60,650 bases of DNA from Candidatus Omnitrophota bacterium (GTDB lineage Bacteria > Omnitrophota > Gorgyraeia > Duberdicusellales > 4484-171), in NCBI GenBank assembly GCA_028713415.1, contig JAQTOI010000004.1, positions 1 through 60,650 of the forward strand. The letters are read 5' to 3'. This document shows positions 51,394 through 59,473 of this stretch, piece after piece. Under the pieces are notes generated by a model. It searched no databases and was not told where the DNA came from. It saw only the letters and a list, made by a program, of their open reading frames with translations. The translations under genes were made by a program, and so were the position numbers. Within the stretch, counting starts at the first letter, position 1, and each line of letters opens with the position of its first letter.

Positions 51394-53229
51394 CTACAAT
51401 GAACGTGACAAAAATATAATTACAAACGCCAGGCCAATCAGTGACCAGAATAAATAGGTGCCGTAATTGCCGGTATGCAGCCTTTTCATGGTGCCGGAAA
51501 AAAAGCCTGTTACTTTTACTATTAATATTTCATACAGCCAATCTATAGCCCTATCTACACGAAAGGCAAAACCTGCCGCCATGTTTACTATCCTTAGGCC
51601 AATATCATAAGGGTCAAACCATTTCTCTTGAGCCTTAGCGTAGAAAAACGATAAAACCGGCGCATGGTGGATATGGTCCGCGGCTGCTATGGCTTTACCT
51701 CTCATCCTAAAGCCGAAAAAATGGTTAGCTAATGCGGCAAAGAGTATGATAAGCGTAACGGCAGTAAGCTTGGCGTTAACCTTAAAACCCTCAAATTCAG
51801 CGGCGTGAAAGTTTGCCTGATGTAACACCGGCTGAATTAATTTTTGCAAAGCAAAACTGTTACACAGGCCAAAGAATACGCAAAAAAAAGCGATAATCGC
51901 CATGGGAATTAACATCGCCAGAGGCGCTTCTTTTGTGTGCTCATATTTTGGCGGTACTTTACCCAAAAATGCCGCGTGCCCGAGCTTTAAAAACGATGCA
52001 GCAGTAAAGAAAGAACCCGTGGCCGCAATTGCGTAAAATAGAAATCCTCTTTTCAAGGCGCCCTCATACACCAGCTCTTTTGAAAAGAAACCGTTAAAAG
52101 GCGGGACTCCAGAAATCGAAGCGGCGGCAATAAGAAAACATATAAAGGTTATGGGCATTTTTCTGCCTAAGCCGCCTAACTCTTCTAAATCGGTGGTCCC
52201 GGTTTGCCGTTCGACTGAGCCGGCAGTTAAAAAAAGGCCGCTTTTATATATCGCATTGTTTACCATATGAAACAAGCCGCCGATAATGCCCGCGGGTACC
52301 GCTGTACCTATGCCTAAAATCATATACCCCACCTGGCTTACGGCGTGATACGCTAGAAGTTTTTTGTAGTTTTTCTGTATAAGCGCCATCATTACCGCAA
52401 GGAGTATCGTAACAGAACCGATAACCATAAGTGAAGTGTTAAGGAATGAATGCGCAGAAAGCTGGAACATATCGAGAGAAATTCTTGCGAGAAAATATAT
52501 CCCTAAAAGTTTCTCCAATGCTGCAGGCACAAACGCCACAAAGAGTAAGGGGGCATCAAGAGCTGCGTCAGGAATCCAGCTGTGAAATGGCATGGAGCCT
52601 GCTTTCGAAATAGCACCGATCGCCAATAAAACAAAGGCTACGGAACCTGCTGCACTTGGCGGCAGATTTATCTTAGAGATAATAAATGTCCCTGACAGGC
52701 GGCTCACAATAGCAATACCAATCATCATGCAAAGATCAGTAATCGCGACGATGATAAAAGCTTTCATCGCGGTTTTAAATGCCCCGGGCCTGCCCAGAGC
52801 AATCATTCCAAATAATACTAAAAGCAGCCCTTCCCAGAAAAAAAACATAAGGAGTAAATTATCCGCGAGCACTGCTCCGTTGGTAAAAGCAATGGTAATA
52901 AGAAAATAAGAAAAAAACTGATTGGCGCGGAAATTTTTCTGAATGAAAAAGCTAGAATAAATGGCGATTAAAAATCCAAAACAAGAACAAGCTAAAATGA
53001 TAAACGCGCTGAAATGATATACGCGTAAGGCAAAATCAATGCCAAAGCCAATCCAGGGTAAAGAGCAAGATACATTCTGCTTAAACAAAAATATTGCCAG
53101 CGCGAGATTCAAAGCGGTTGCAACAATGGTAATAGCTTTCTGCAAGACGGGCAATCTGTTGGGAACCAGAAGAACAACACCGCCGCTTACAAAAGGCACT
53201 ATTATAGGTAAGAATAACATAATATTCAT
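51394..53229 (-). CDS. Antiporter-like subunit (NuoL/MrpA type)
   Basis: 611 residues, about 16 helices. Motifs FFFWEGLLLVLFGMIA, AGSMPFHSWIPDAALDAPLLFVAFVPAALEKLLGIY, LAYHAVSQVGYMILGIG and FHMVNNAIYKSGLFL. The usual MALEAPTPVSALLHA-type stretch is changed to DAALDAPLLFVAFVPAALEK, so one proton path may differ. A long C-terminal part carries the NuoL lateral helix region (YDIGLRIVNMAAGFAFRVDRAIDWLYE). Confidence 0.92.
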   Translation of the reverse strand: MNIMLFLPIIVPFVSGGVVLLVPNRLPVLQKAITIVATALNLALAIFLFKQNVSCSLPWIGFGIDFALRVYHFSAFIILACSCFGFLIAIYSSFFIQKNFRANQFFSYFLITIAFTNGAVLADNLLLMFFFWEGLLLVLFGMIALGRPGAFKTAMKAFIIVAITDLCMMIGIAIVSRLSGTFIISKINLPPSAAGSVAFVLLAIGAISKAGSMPFHSWIPDAALDAPLLFVAFVPAALEKLLGIYFLARISLDMFQLSAHSFLNTSLMVIGSVTILLAVMMALIQKNYKKLLAYHAVSQVGYMILGIGTAVPAGIIGGLFHMVNNAIYKSGLFLTAGSVERQTGTTDLEELGGLGRKMPITFICFLIAAASISGVPPFNGFFSKELVYEGALKRGFLFYAIAATGSFFTAASFLKLGHAAFLGKVPPKYEHTKEAPLAMLIPMAIIAFFCVFFGLCNSFALQKLIQPVLHQANFHAAEFEGFKVNAKLTAVTLIILFAALANHFFGFRMRGKAIAAADHIHHAPVLSFFYAKAQEKWFDPYDIGLRIVNMAAGFAFRVDRAIDWLYEILIVKVTGFFSGTMKRLHTGNYGTYLFWSLIGLAFVIIFLSRSL

Positions 53230-54665
53230 TGCTGAGTCAGCATTTGGTTAACCACGGATTGAACTACTTTTGACGGATAACCTACAAAAAAGCCGCCCGC
53301 CAGGCAAGCAAGCGCCAGAATAACTACCGAAGCCACCATGAGCGAAGAACCCTCACGCTTAGCCGCAATACGCAGTTCTCCCGTAAACACCAGCATAAAA
53401 AGCCTGGCCAGATAAAGTATCGTTAAAATAGCGCCTATTAGGAATATAAAGGTAAGCATTTGATTACCATTTCCTACAAGCGCAGAAAATACCATATATT
53501 TGCTGAAGAACCCGCCAAAAGGCGGAATGCCCATTACGGAAAACACGCAGAACAAAAAGGAAACCGCGGTCAGGGGCATAACTTTAAATAATCCGCCTAA
53601 CTTTGTAATATCCTTACTACCGGCATTCTGCTCAACTATTCCCGCGCATAAAAACAAACCGGCTTTGGCAATACCATGCATCAGGATATACAAAAGGCCG
53701 CCAAATACCCCTATTTCAGTCCCCAGAGATAAGCCTAGAAAAATAAAACCAATTTGGCTGATAGTAGAATAAGCCACAATTCGTTTAAAGTCCGTGCCAA
53801 TAAGCGCAGCTCCCCCGCAAACAAGCGCGCTTACCCCCGCAATCCAAGGCACAATAGAGCACAAGAGTAAACTAACGGGAAAATTAACAATAAAAAGGCG
53901 CGCGTAAACATAAACACCTATTTTTACCAGCACTGCCGCGTGCAGCAGCGCGGTAACAGGCGAAGGCGCGACGCCTGCATCAGGCAACCAGGTATGAAAA
54001 GGAAGTGTTGCTGATTTAGAAAATATACCAGCAAGGATTAATGCTGCCGTAACAGCCGATAAGGGATTGTGCCGGAAATATTCTCTAATCACGCTAAGGT
54101 CAAAAGAACCTGTTTGTTGATAAATACTCACAAATCCAAGCAGCATCAGAAGAGAGCCGAATACCGTTACGAGAAACGCTTTATCAGCACGTAAAACATC
54201 TGTTTTTTTCCGGAAAAAACCTATCAGGCGCCAACTGCTTATGGCAGTGATTTCCCAAAAAATATACATCAGTATCAAATTTGCGCTGAATACCAATCCC
54301 ATCATCGCACCCAAGAAAAGGACTACCATGGAGTAGTACTCGTTCTGGTTATCGTAATGGCTGATGTAGTCCCAGGAAAACAGAAGTATAACCGCACTTA
54401 TAGCCGAAGATACGCAGGCCATAAATACCGCCAGGCTATCCGCGACAAGAATAAAGTTAAAGCCCAGCGGCAAATATTTTGCGATTTCTATCACTTTTCC
54501 GGAGAGGACACAAGGAAGCAGCGAGAATGAAAGCAGGCAGGAGCATAAAACAAAAATAAAAGCAAGGCCGTTTCGTAAGCCCCTATTCAGGCGTCCGATT
54601 AAGGGCAACAAAAACGCTCCGATTGCAGGCACACAAACAATTAAAAGCAGGGAAATATTCTGCAT
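53226..54665 (-). CDS. Antiporter-like subunit (NuoM/MrpD type)
   Basis: 479 residues, about 14 helices. Motifs YIFWEITAISSWRLIGF, ATLPFHTWLPDAGVAPSPVTALLHAAVLVKIGVYV and FKRIVAYSTISQIGFIFLGLSLG, with the key Lys and His kept. First gene of the hydrogenase operon, after a promoter, an attenuator and a hairpin in its leader. Confidence 0.94.
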   Translation of the reverse strand: MQNISLLLIVCVPAIGAFLLPLIGRLNRGLRNGLAFIFVLCSCLLSFSLLPCVLSGKVIEIAKYLPLGFNFILVADSLAVFMACVSSAISAVILLFSWDYISHYDNQNEYYSMVVLFLGAMMGLVFSANLILMYIFWEITAISSWRLIGFFRKKTDVLRADKAFLVTVFGSLLMLLGFVSIYQQTGSFDLSVIREYFRHNPLSAVTAALILAGIFSKSATLPFHTWLPDAGVAPSPVTALLHAAVLVKIGVYVYARLFIVNFPVSLLLCSIVPWIAGVSALVCGGAALIGTDFKRIVAYSTISQIGFIFLGLSLGTEIGVFGGLLYILMHGIAKAGLFLCAGIVEQNAGSKDITKLGGLFKVMPLTAVSFLFCVFSVMGIPPFGGFFSKYMVFSALVGNGNQMLTFIFLIGAILTILYLARLFMLVFTGELRIAAKREGSSLMVASVVILALACLAGGFFVGYPSKVVQSVVNQMLTQQ

Positions 54666-54686
54666 AAGATAAAGACCTTATCCTTA

Positions 54687-54717
54687 TAAACCGAAACTTA
54701 ACCGTAAGTTTCGGTTT
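54687..54717 (-). promoter_or_regulatory. Hairpin before the operon start
   Basis: AAACCGAAACTTA pairs with TAAGTTTCGGTTT around CGGT, 22 bases before the ATG at 54665. No T run follows, so it may act on the ribosome site rather than as a terminator. Confidence 0.6.
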
Positions 54718-54764
54718 TAACTTCGGGCAGAAAATACCTGCGAAGCGTGCATCTTCTGGGTAAA

Positions 54765-54800
54765 TAAAAAAGTCTTCCGATATACAATACCAGAAGACTT
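54765..54800 (-). terminator. Leader terminator of the hydrogenase operon
   Basis: Minus strand AAGTCTTC pairs with GAAGACTT, with the inner arms TGGTAT/ATATCG continuing the stem, followed by TTTTTTATTT. It lies about 35 bases after the promoter, so it would stop transcripts before the operon unless overcome. I see no ANTAR-type hexaloop pair here. Confidence 0.8.
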
Positions 54801-54831
54801 TATATCTTTTTTATATCAATATAGAAGGGGT

Positions 54832-54859
54832 ATTCTACTGCGCGCAATCTTTTTGTCAA
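54832..54859 (-). promoter_or_regulatory. Promoter of the hydrogenase operon
   Basis: Minus strand TTGACA (54854-54859), 16-base spacer, TAGAAT (54832-54837). Confidence 0.8.
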
Positions 54860-55190
54860 TATTTTTAAGAAGACTTGCAACACCGCAAAAGCGCGGAATT
54901 CCCTGCCTTGCCGGCCGGCAGGCGCAAAGACGCAAAAGAAGAATCCGTTGAGCGTTGATTGGTTGCGCCCATTCGACTACGCTCAGGGCTAAGTCCTGAG
55001 TGAAATCGAAGGACGTAGCTCGAATCGTAGATCGGTTATCGTCTTTCGCAAAAAAACTTAATAGATAAGTACGGTGAACCTTCAACGCTTAACGGTTCCA
55101 GTTGCACAACCGATAACCGGATTACGATAATTTTTGCAGTTTTGCGCGCTTTTGCGCCATTGCGGATAAAAACCGATCTTGGTAGAAAAA
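54860..55190. repeat. Word repeats between glnK and the hydrogenase
   Basis: Holds CGCAAAAGCGC-type words, GCCGGCCGGCAGGC palindrome (54910-54923), TTCGACTACGCTCAGG with its inverse (54973-55015) and a GATAACCGG inverted pair. No gene; the open frames across it are repeat-made. Confidence 0.7.
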
Positions 55191-55532
55191 TCAACCGATG
55201 GCCGTGAAACCGCGCTCCTCGGTGCGGATACGAATGCATTCTTTTAAGTCTATTACAAATATCTTACCGTCGCCGGTCTCCCCTGTTTTAGCGCCTTTAA
55301 TGATGGCTTTAATCGTGGGTTCGACAAAATTTTCATTCACCGCGATTTCAAGGCGTACCTTCCTTAAGAGATTACCTGTTTCTTTTGCGCCGCGATAGAC
55401 CTCAGTAACGCCTTTCTGCCGGCCATGGCCGAGTACTTCGCTGACGGTAATCAGGTTGACTTCGGCTTTGTATAATTCTTCCTTCACTTCTTCTAACTTA
55501 TACGGCTGAATGATGGCAATGATTAACTTCAT
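55191..55532 (-). CDS. glnK: Nitrogen regulatory PII protein, GlnK type
   Basis: 113 residues from the ATG at 55532. Canonical [19 protein letters not shown] includes the T-loop with Tyr (the uridylylation residue), and the B/C loops ([26 protein letters not shown]). It lies just after amt and would gate the channel in response to ATP/ADP and 2-oxoglutarate. The T-loop ending [11 protein letters not shown] departs from the usual FLPKVKIEI. Confidence 0.95.
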   Translation of the reverse strand: MKLIIAIIQPYKLEEVKEELYKAEVNLITVSEVLGHGRQKGVTEVYRGAKETGNLLRKVRLEIAVNENFVEPTIKAIIKGAKTGETGDGKIFVIDLKECIRIRTEERGFTAIG

Positions 55533-55548
55533 AATGGCTCCTTTCATA

Positions 55549-55640
55549 GTAGAAGCGGATACACGCGGATCTAAACGCGGATAGACGCTGAAATCCGCGT
55601 TATTCCGCGTATTGTTCCGCGGCGTTCCGCTTCTATAGTA
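55549..55640. repeat. CGCGGAT word inverted repeat
   Basis: AGAAGCGGATACACGCGGAT facing CGCGTATTGTTCCGCGGCG and GCGTTCCGCTTCT, between amt and glnK. The hairpin may slow read-through between them. Confidence 0.75.
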
Positions 55641-55641
55641 T

Positions 55642-56961
55642 TTATTCTAATACCGTATACGCCCTTTCACGATGCTGTGTAAGATCTAATCCGATAAGCT
55701 CTTCTTTCTCGCTTACTCTCACCCCCATTACCTTATCAACTATCTTATAAATAATAAAAGTAACGGCAAAAGCGTACGCCGCGCAAATTAACACTGTAGC
55801 CAATTGAATCAAGAATTGCTGCGGATTGCCGAAAAATAAACCATTAGCTCCTGCTGGATTTACCGCTTTTGAAGCAAATAAACCCGTTGCCAGAGCGCCC
55901 CAAATGCCACCTATGCAGTGCACACCGAAAGCGTCCAGCGAATCGTCGTAACCAAATTTAGGCTTAATAACACTGACTGCCGTATAACAGAATATGCTCA
56001 CCAATATGCCGATGAGTATCGCTGGTATCACACTGACAAATCCTGCTGCAGGGGTTATCGCCACCAGGCCTGCCACAGCGCCGCTGGCAACTCCAAACAT
56101 AGTGGGTTTTCCGTTGCGCAGCCATTCTAAAAGCGCCCAGCTTAAACCTGCAGCGGCAGCAGCGGTATTCGTCACTACAAACGCATTAACAGCTATGCCG
56201 TTTGCGGCCAGCGCGCTTCCCGCATTAAAACCGAACCAACCAAACCAGAGCAATCCAGTCCCCAGCACAATAAACGGCAAATTATGCGGCGCAGGGGTGT
56301 TGCTGTCCAGGTTCTTTCTTTTACCGATTACAAGCGCGGTTGCCAGGGCAGCAATACCTGCGTTTATGTGCACCACTGTGCCACCGGCAAAATCAAGCGC
56401 GCCCATATTACGCAGCCAGCCGCCGATACCCCAAACCCAATGGCACATAGGGTCATAAACAAAGGTAGCCCAAAGCACCGTAAAAACCACAAATGAAGAA
56501 AATTTCATTCTTTCGGCAAACGCGCCGATAATTAATGCCGGAGTGATTATCGCAAACATCGCCTGAAATATCATAAAAGCCTGGTGAGGAATAGTGCCGG
56601 CGTAATCCGCGTAAGGCTCTAAGCCTACTCCGTTTAAGCCTGCCCAGCCCAAACCTCCCCAGAAACCTTTACCGGGAGCAAATGATAAACTATAGCCGAA
56701 CAATACCCATTGAATGCTTAATACCGACATAACAATAAAACACTGCATTAGTATGCTGAGCATATTTTTCCTTCGCACCATTCCGCCGTAAAAAAATGCC
56801 AAGGCCGGAGTCATAAGCAACACAAGCGCCGAAGAAATCAAAACCCAGGCAGTATCCCCGCTATTGACAACAGCTGCTCCGTCTAGCGCAAACACCGGGA
56901 ATGCCGCGGGAACACACAGTATCAAGACAAGCACCAACGCTACCAGAAAGAATTTTTTCAT
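55642..56961 (-). CDS. amt: Ammonium transporter
   Basis: 439 residues with a signal peptide (1-25) and eleven helices. Conserved Amt/AmtB features: the twin His in [17 protein letters not shown] and [16 protein letters not shown], the Phe/Trp gate region and the C-terminal tail that GlnK contacts ([17 protein letters not shown]). It moves ammonium for nitrogen assimilation and is flanked by PII genes. Confidence 0.97.
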   Translation of the reverse strand: MKKFFLVALVLVLILCVPAAFPVFALDGAAVVNSGDTAWVLISSALVLLMTPALAFFYGGMVRRKNMLSILMQCFIVMSVLSIQWVLFGYSLSFAPGKGFWGGLGWAGLNGVGLEPYADYAGTIPHQAFMIFQAMFAIITPALIIGAFAERMKFSSFVVFTVLWATFVYDPMCHWVWGIGGWLRNMGALDFAGGTVVHINAGIAALATALVIGKRKNLDSNTPAPHNLPFIVLGTGLLWFGWFGFNAGSALAANGIAVNAFVVTNTAAAAAGLSWALLEWLRNGKPTMFGVASGAVAGLVAITPAAGFVSVIPAILIGILVSIFCYTAVSVIKPKFGYDDSLDAFGVHCIGGIWGALATGLFASKAVNPAGANGLFFGNPQQFLIQLATVLICAAYAFAVTFIIYKIVDKVMGVRVSEKEELIGLDLTQHRERAYTVLE

Positions 56962-56984
56962 CGCGAACCTCCTTTTATGCTAAA

Positions 56985-57770
56985 TTATTTATTTTTTAAA
57001 AACTTACTAAACAAATCAAAATCGATATCTATCTGCAAGGTAACTGTGTCAGCAAGATTGGAATTATTGTAGCGGTTGTAGCCTGCAATCGCGCAAACTG
57101 CATCGGAAAACTTCCAAGAAAAACCGTAGCTCCAGGCGCCGTAAGAACTCTTTGTGCCCATATATTCTGCGCAGAGCCAAAGCCGATCAGAGATTTCAGG
57201 AATGCTCCGTTCCCATGCGGCAAACAGTCCATTGTTATCCTTTTCCCCGGACCCGTTTAAAAGTAGTCTTGAATTCCCTTGAAAATATCCCGCCGAAAAC
57301 CTCCCTAATGAAAAATCTTTTACCGCTATTGTTTTTGCACCCTTTGCATAAAAAACATTATTGTCAGTTTTGTTGTGCTCCGTGCCTATGTCATAAATTC
57401 CTATTGCCAGGGCAGGAAATAATTTACCGAAAGAGTCTTCAGGAACGCCTATCTTGGCATTAAAATATATCGGGTAATCGTCAAGATCTCCCAAGCCGCT
57501 TTTATGATCGAAACCAAGTTCCATATTTAATTTGCTAAAAGGTAAAATTCCGGCTGTTAAGCCTAGGTTGGTAATGGTATCCGGCCGCGCGCCCTGCGAA
57601 TCCCTTTCTGAGGCAAGATATAAATCACTGGTTACATGCATAACCCCGTATTTCTGCACATCCGTGGACGGCGCCCAGATATGTGTTGTAGGAGTCGGGT
57701 AAGAATAATTCGAAAACAAAAAACAAGAAGCCAAAACCATTAAACAGCTCAATAGACCTTTTTTACGCAT
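56985..57770 (-). CDS. Putative outer-membrane beta-barrel protein
   Basis: 261 residues. A signal peptide ending ...SYP-TP and alternating aromatic beta strands (for example FSLGRFSAGYFQGNSRLLLNGSGE, SYGFSWKFSDAVCAIAGYNRYNN) ending in FDLFSKFLKNK, not the usual Phe. It lies between the first PII gene and amt. It may be a small porin for ammonium or another nitrogen compound; that is inference from position. Confidence 0.72.
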   Translation of the reverse strand: MRKKGLLSCLMVLASCFLFSNYSYPTPTTHIWAPSTDVQKYGVMHVTSDLYLASERDSQGARPDTITNLGLTAGILPFSKLNMELGFDHKSGLGDLDDYPIYFNAKIGVPEDSFGKLFPALAIGIYDIGTEHNKTDNNVFYAKGAKTIAVKDFSLGRFSAGYFQGNSRLLLNGSGEKDNNGLFAAWERSIPEISDRLWLCAEYMGTKSSYGAWSYGFSWKFSDAVCAIAGYNRYNNSNLADTVTLQIDIDFDLFSKFLKNK

Positions 57771-57784
57771 AGGCTCCCTCCTCT

Positions 57785-58105
57785 TTAAAGTATCGCCTCA
57801 TCCTTTCTTTCTCCGGTCCTTATCCTCACACAATCTTCCATGGGTAAAATAGCTATCTTACCGCTTCCAAATTTCCCATCATTGCAATGGCGCGTAATTA
57901 CTTTCACCGCATCCTCTGCTTGGCTGTCGGTTACATACATTTCGAGCTTAGTTTTGGGCAAAAATAAGTAATTTTCCGGGCGCGTTACCTCTCTGCCGAA
58001 ACCTTTAACTTCTGTAACCGTAAGCCCGGCTATGCCTTCCAAAAGAAGCTCATCGGTTAGTTTTTTTAAGTTTTCCGGCCTGATAATGCATTCTACCTTT
58101 TTCAT
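57785..58105 (-). CDS. PII-like protein with a shortened T-loop
   Basis: 106 residues. PII fold with GFGREVTRPENYLFLPKTKLEMYV: the T-loop is about eight residues shorter than in GlnB/GlnK and the usual uridylylated Tyr position is missing. The B- and C-loop part is FGSGKIAILPMEDCVRIRTGERKDEAI. First gene of the operon, before the outer-membrane protein and amt. It resembles the NifI/PII-like nucleotide sensors that do not use uridylylation. Confidence 0.87.
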   Translation of the reverse strand: MKKVECIIRPENLKKLTDELLLEGIAGLTVTEVKGFGREVTRPENYLFLPKTKLEMYVTDSQAEDAVKVITRHCNDGKFGSGKIAILPMEDCVRIRTGERKDEAIL

Positions 58106-58130
58106 GATACCCCCTAGCGTAAACGCTACA

Positions 58131-58300
58131 TTAGGTTAAAGTGCAATCGTATATTTTAATGTCCAATGTCCAAATCCGAATGACAAATGAATAACCCAAA
58201 CGCCAATTTCCGAATGAGTATTGGGTAATTGAGATTTTATTCGTCATTGAGGCATTTGACATTGGTAATTTTGCTATTATCATAGAATTTTTATATTCCC
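58131..58300. repeat. ATTGGACATTGGAC word repeat in the operon leader
   Basis: Words such as AATGTCCAATGTCC, GAATGAGTATTGGG and their inverses lie between the attenuators and the first PII gene. The 64-codon frame across it is repeat-made and not a gene. Confidence 0.7.
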
Positions 58301-58408
58301 AAAAAAAAGACGTCTTTGCATCCATGCGAAGGATTCAAAGACGTCTCTGTCTTAAAAAAGAGAAGCCGTTCTTTTTAGGAACGGCTCTGTTTCTACACAA
58401 CAATGTGC
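58301..58408 (-). promoter_or_regulatory. Double ANTAR-type attenuator before the PII-amt operon
   Basis: Minus strand order: hairpin GCAC-ATTGTT-GTGT (58395-58408); hairpin GAAAC-AGAGCC-GTTCC (58378-58393, one mismatch), overlapping terminator 1 (58354-58389, GAGCCGTTC/GAACGGCTTC + TTTTTT); hairpin AAGAC-AGAGAC-GTCTT (58338-58353), overlapping terminator 2 (58301-58345, GACGTCTTTG/CAAAGACGTC + T8). All three loops are six bases with A at 1 and G at 4. The second-hairpin/terminator overlap is the standard ANTAR switch. Confidence 0.87.
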
Positions 58409-58424
58409 CTTAGCTGCTACGGTA

Positions 58425-58456
58425 ATACAAGTAAGAAATATTTGTTTTTGGTAACC
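58425..58456 (-). promoter_or_regulatory. Promoter-like element of the PII-amt operon
   Basis: Minus strand GGTTACCA, TTACCA then 18 bases then TTGTAT, in the block ATTTCTTACTTGTAT (58425-58439). It matches the glnN element in sequence and spacing. Confidence 0.6.
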
Positions 58457-58482
58457 AATTTAGGCGTAAAACGGAAACTATA

Positions 58483-59004
58483 TTATAAAATTTCTTCTTT
58501 AAAGGCAGCGCATTTTTCTTTTATCCTATTGAATAACTTTACAACCATGACATGAGAAATTCCCAGACGCCCGCCTATTTCTCTAGTTGTGAAATTCTTT
58601 AAATAAAGCTCCATTACCTCTTTTTCTCTTATGGTGAGGCAGCGCTCGATATCCTGGAGCAAAAGATTAAACCGCGAGAATTGTAAAACTCCCTCGTTTT
58701 CTAACGGCAAAATATCCTCAAGCGTACCGTTAGCCTCATTAATATTTTTCTCCAGGCTTAAGCAACGCTTATCGAGCCGCGTATGGGCTTTACGAATGTA
58801 ATTTTTCAAGAAAAAAAAGCACCCCTGCAAAATATAGCTATCTGTTTTATCTTGTATCTGATTCTCCCTGTATTTCTCCCATAACGAAAACAAAGCTTCC
58901 TGATAGAGATCATCGTCATTAAATGACGTATATTTTCCGTCAAGTTTAATGGCTATGCCTTTTAATTTGGGTTTTATTCGCTTAACTAAATCTTCAAAAT
59001 TCAT
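58483..59004 (-). CDS. Sigma-70-family (ECF-like) sigma factor
   Basis: 173 residues. Region 2: DDDLYQEALFSLWEKYRENQ...FFFLKNYIRKAHTR (about 30-90). Region 4: CLTIREKEVMELYLKNFTTREIGGRLGISHVMVVKLFNRIKEKC (about 123-167), with a good helix-turn-helix. No anti-sigma gene is adjacent. It has its own TTGACA promoter and a double attenuator leader, and it precedes the PII-amt operon, whose promoter has unusual boxes. It may control that operon and glnN; that is inference. A Fis/LuxR-like regulator is a weaker alternative because region 2 is clear. Confidence 0.88.
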   Translation of the reverse strand: MNFEDLVKRIKPKLKGIAIKLDGKYTSFNDDDLYQEALFSLWEKYRENQIQDKTDSYILQGCFFFLKNYIRKAHTRLDKRCLSLEKNINEANGTLEDILPLENEGVLQFSRFNLLLQDIERCLTIREKEVMELYLKNFTTREIGGRLGISHVMVVKLFNRIKEKCAAFKEEIL

Positions 59005-59155
59005 GATTGCACCTTAATTTCCGGCTCGCCTGCATATCGGGTAAATTTTTGCTAAAATTTACCCGAAGCTCGTCGGAATTAATTCCCAGACGCCCGCCTT
59101 TTGGCGGGACTATATTTTTTATGCTTCTTTGAAGAAGAAAAAATATCTACTCATT

Positions 59156-59250
59156 AAAAAAGCCCTTCTTCAAGCATATCATTGCTCAAAAAAGGGCTTC
59201 GTTGCCTAATGAAACTTGCAATTTTTCTGGCTTCCTAGCCAGAAAAATTG
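59156..59250 (-). promoter_or_regulatory. Second attenuator in the sigma-gene leader
   Basis: Minus strand: a perfect 14-bp hairpin (59219-59250) whose tip reads GGC-TAGGAA-GCC, then GGC-AACGAA-GCC (59195-59206; loop A1, G4), then terminator 2 (59156-59199, AAGCCCTT/AAGGGCTT with long loop, T6). The second hairpin overlaps the terminator stem. The first loop has T in place of A1. Confidence 0.72.
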
Positions 59251-59378
59251 TTTAGTTGAATTATCCCATTTTTGCCTCCATTGATATTTTCGTAATTTCT
59301 CGCTACCTACGGCGAGAAATTGCGAGAGAAACCTATCGGGTGCAAAAACGGGATACTCGTCGACTCTGTCGACTTCGC

Positions 59379-59442
59379 AAAAAAAATCCCCAATCTTTTG
59401 ATTGGGGCACCATTGCCGCTCTATTTAACTTCGTTGTTAAAT
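59379..59442 (-). promoter_or_regulatory. First attenuator in the sigma-gene leader
   Basis: Minus strand: hairpin ATTTAAC-AACGAA-GTTAAAT (59423-59442), five bases, hairpin GGC-AATGGT-GCC (59406-59417; stem can be read as GGCA/TGCC), overlapping the terminator (59379-59410, CCCCAATC/GATTGGGG + T8). Both loops have A1 and G4. The whole unit fits in the first ~60 bases of the transcript. Confidence 0.87.
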
Positions 59443-59444
59443 AA

Positions 59445-59473
59445 TATATACCATACAAAAATGATTCTGTCAA
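59445..59473 (-). promoter_or_regulatory. Promoter of the sigma gene
   Basis: Minus strand TTGACA (59468-59473), 17-base spacer, TATATA (59445-59450). It overlaps the end of the upstream PD-(D/E)XK gene by a few bases. Confidence 0.85.

Noticed and set aside
54816-55085. 89-codon frame upstream of the hydrogenase
   Set aside because: Made of repeat words and it crosses the promoter of the hydrogenase operon.
58131-58325. 64-codon frame before the PII gene
   Set aside because: Made of the ATTGGACATTGG word repeat and of the terminator sequence.
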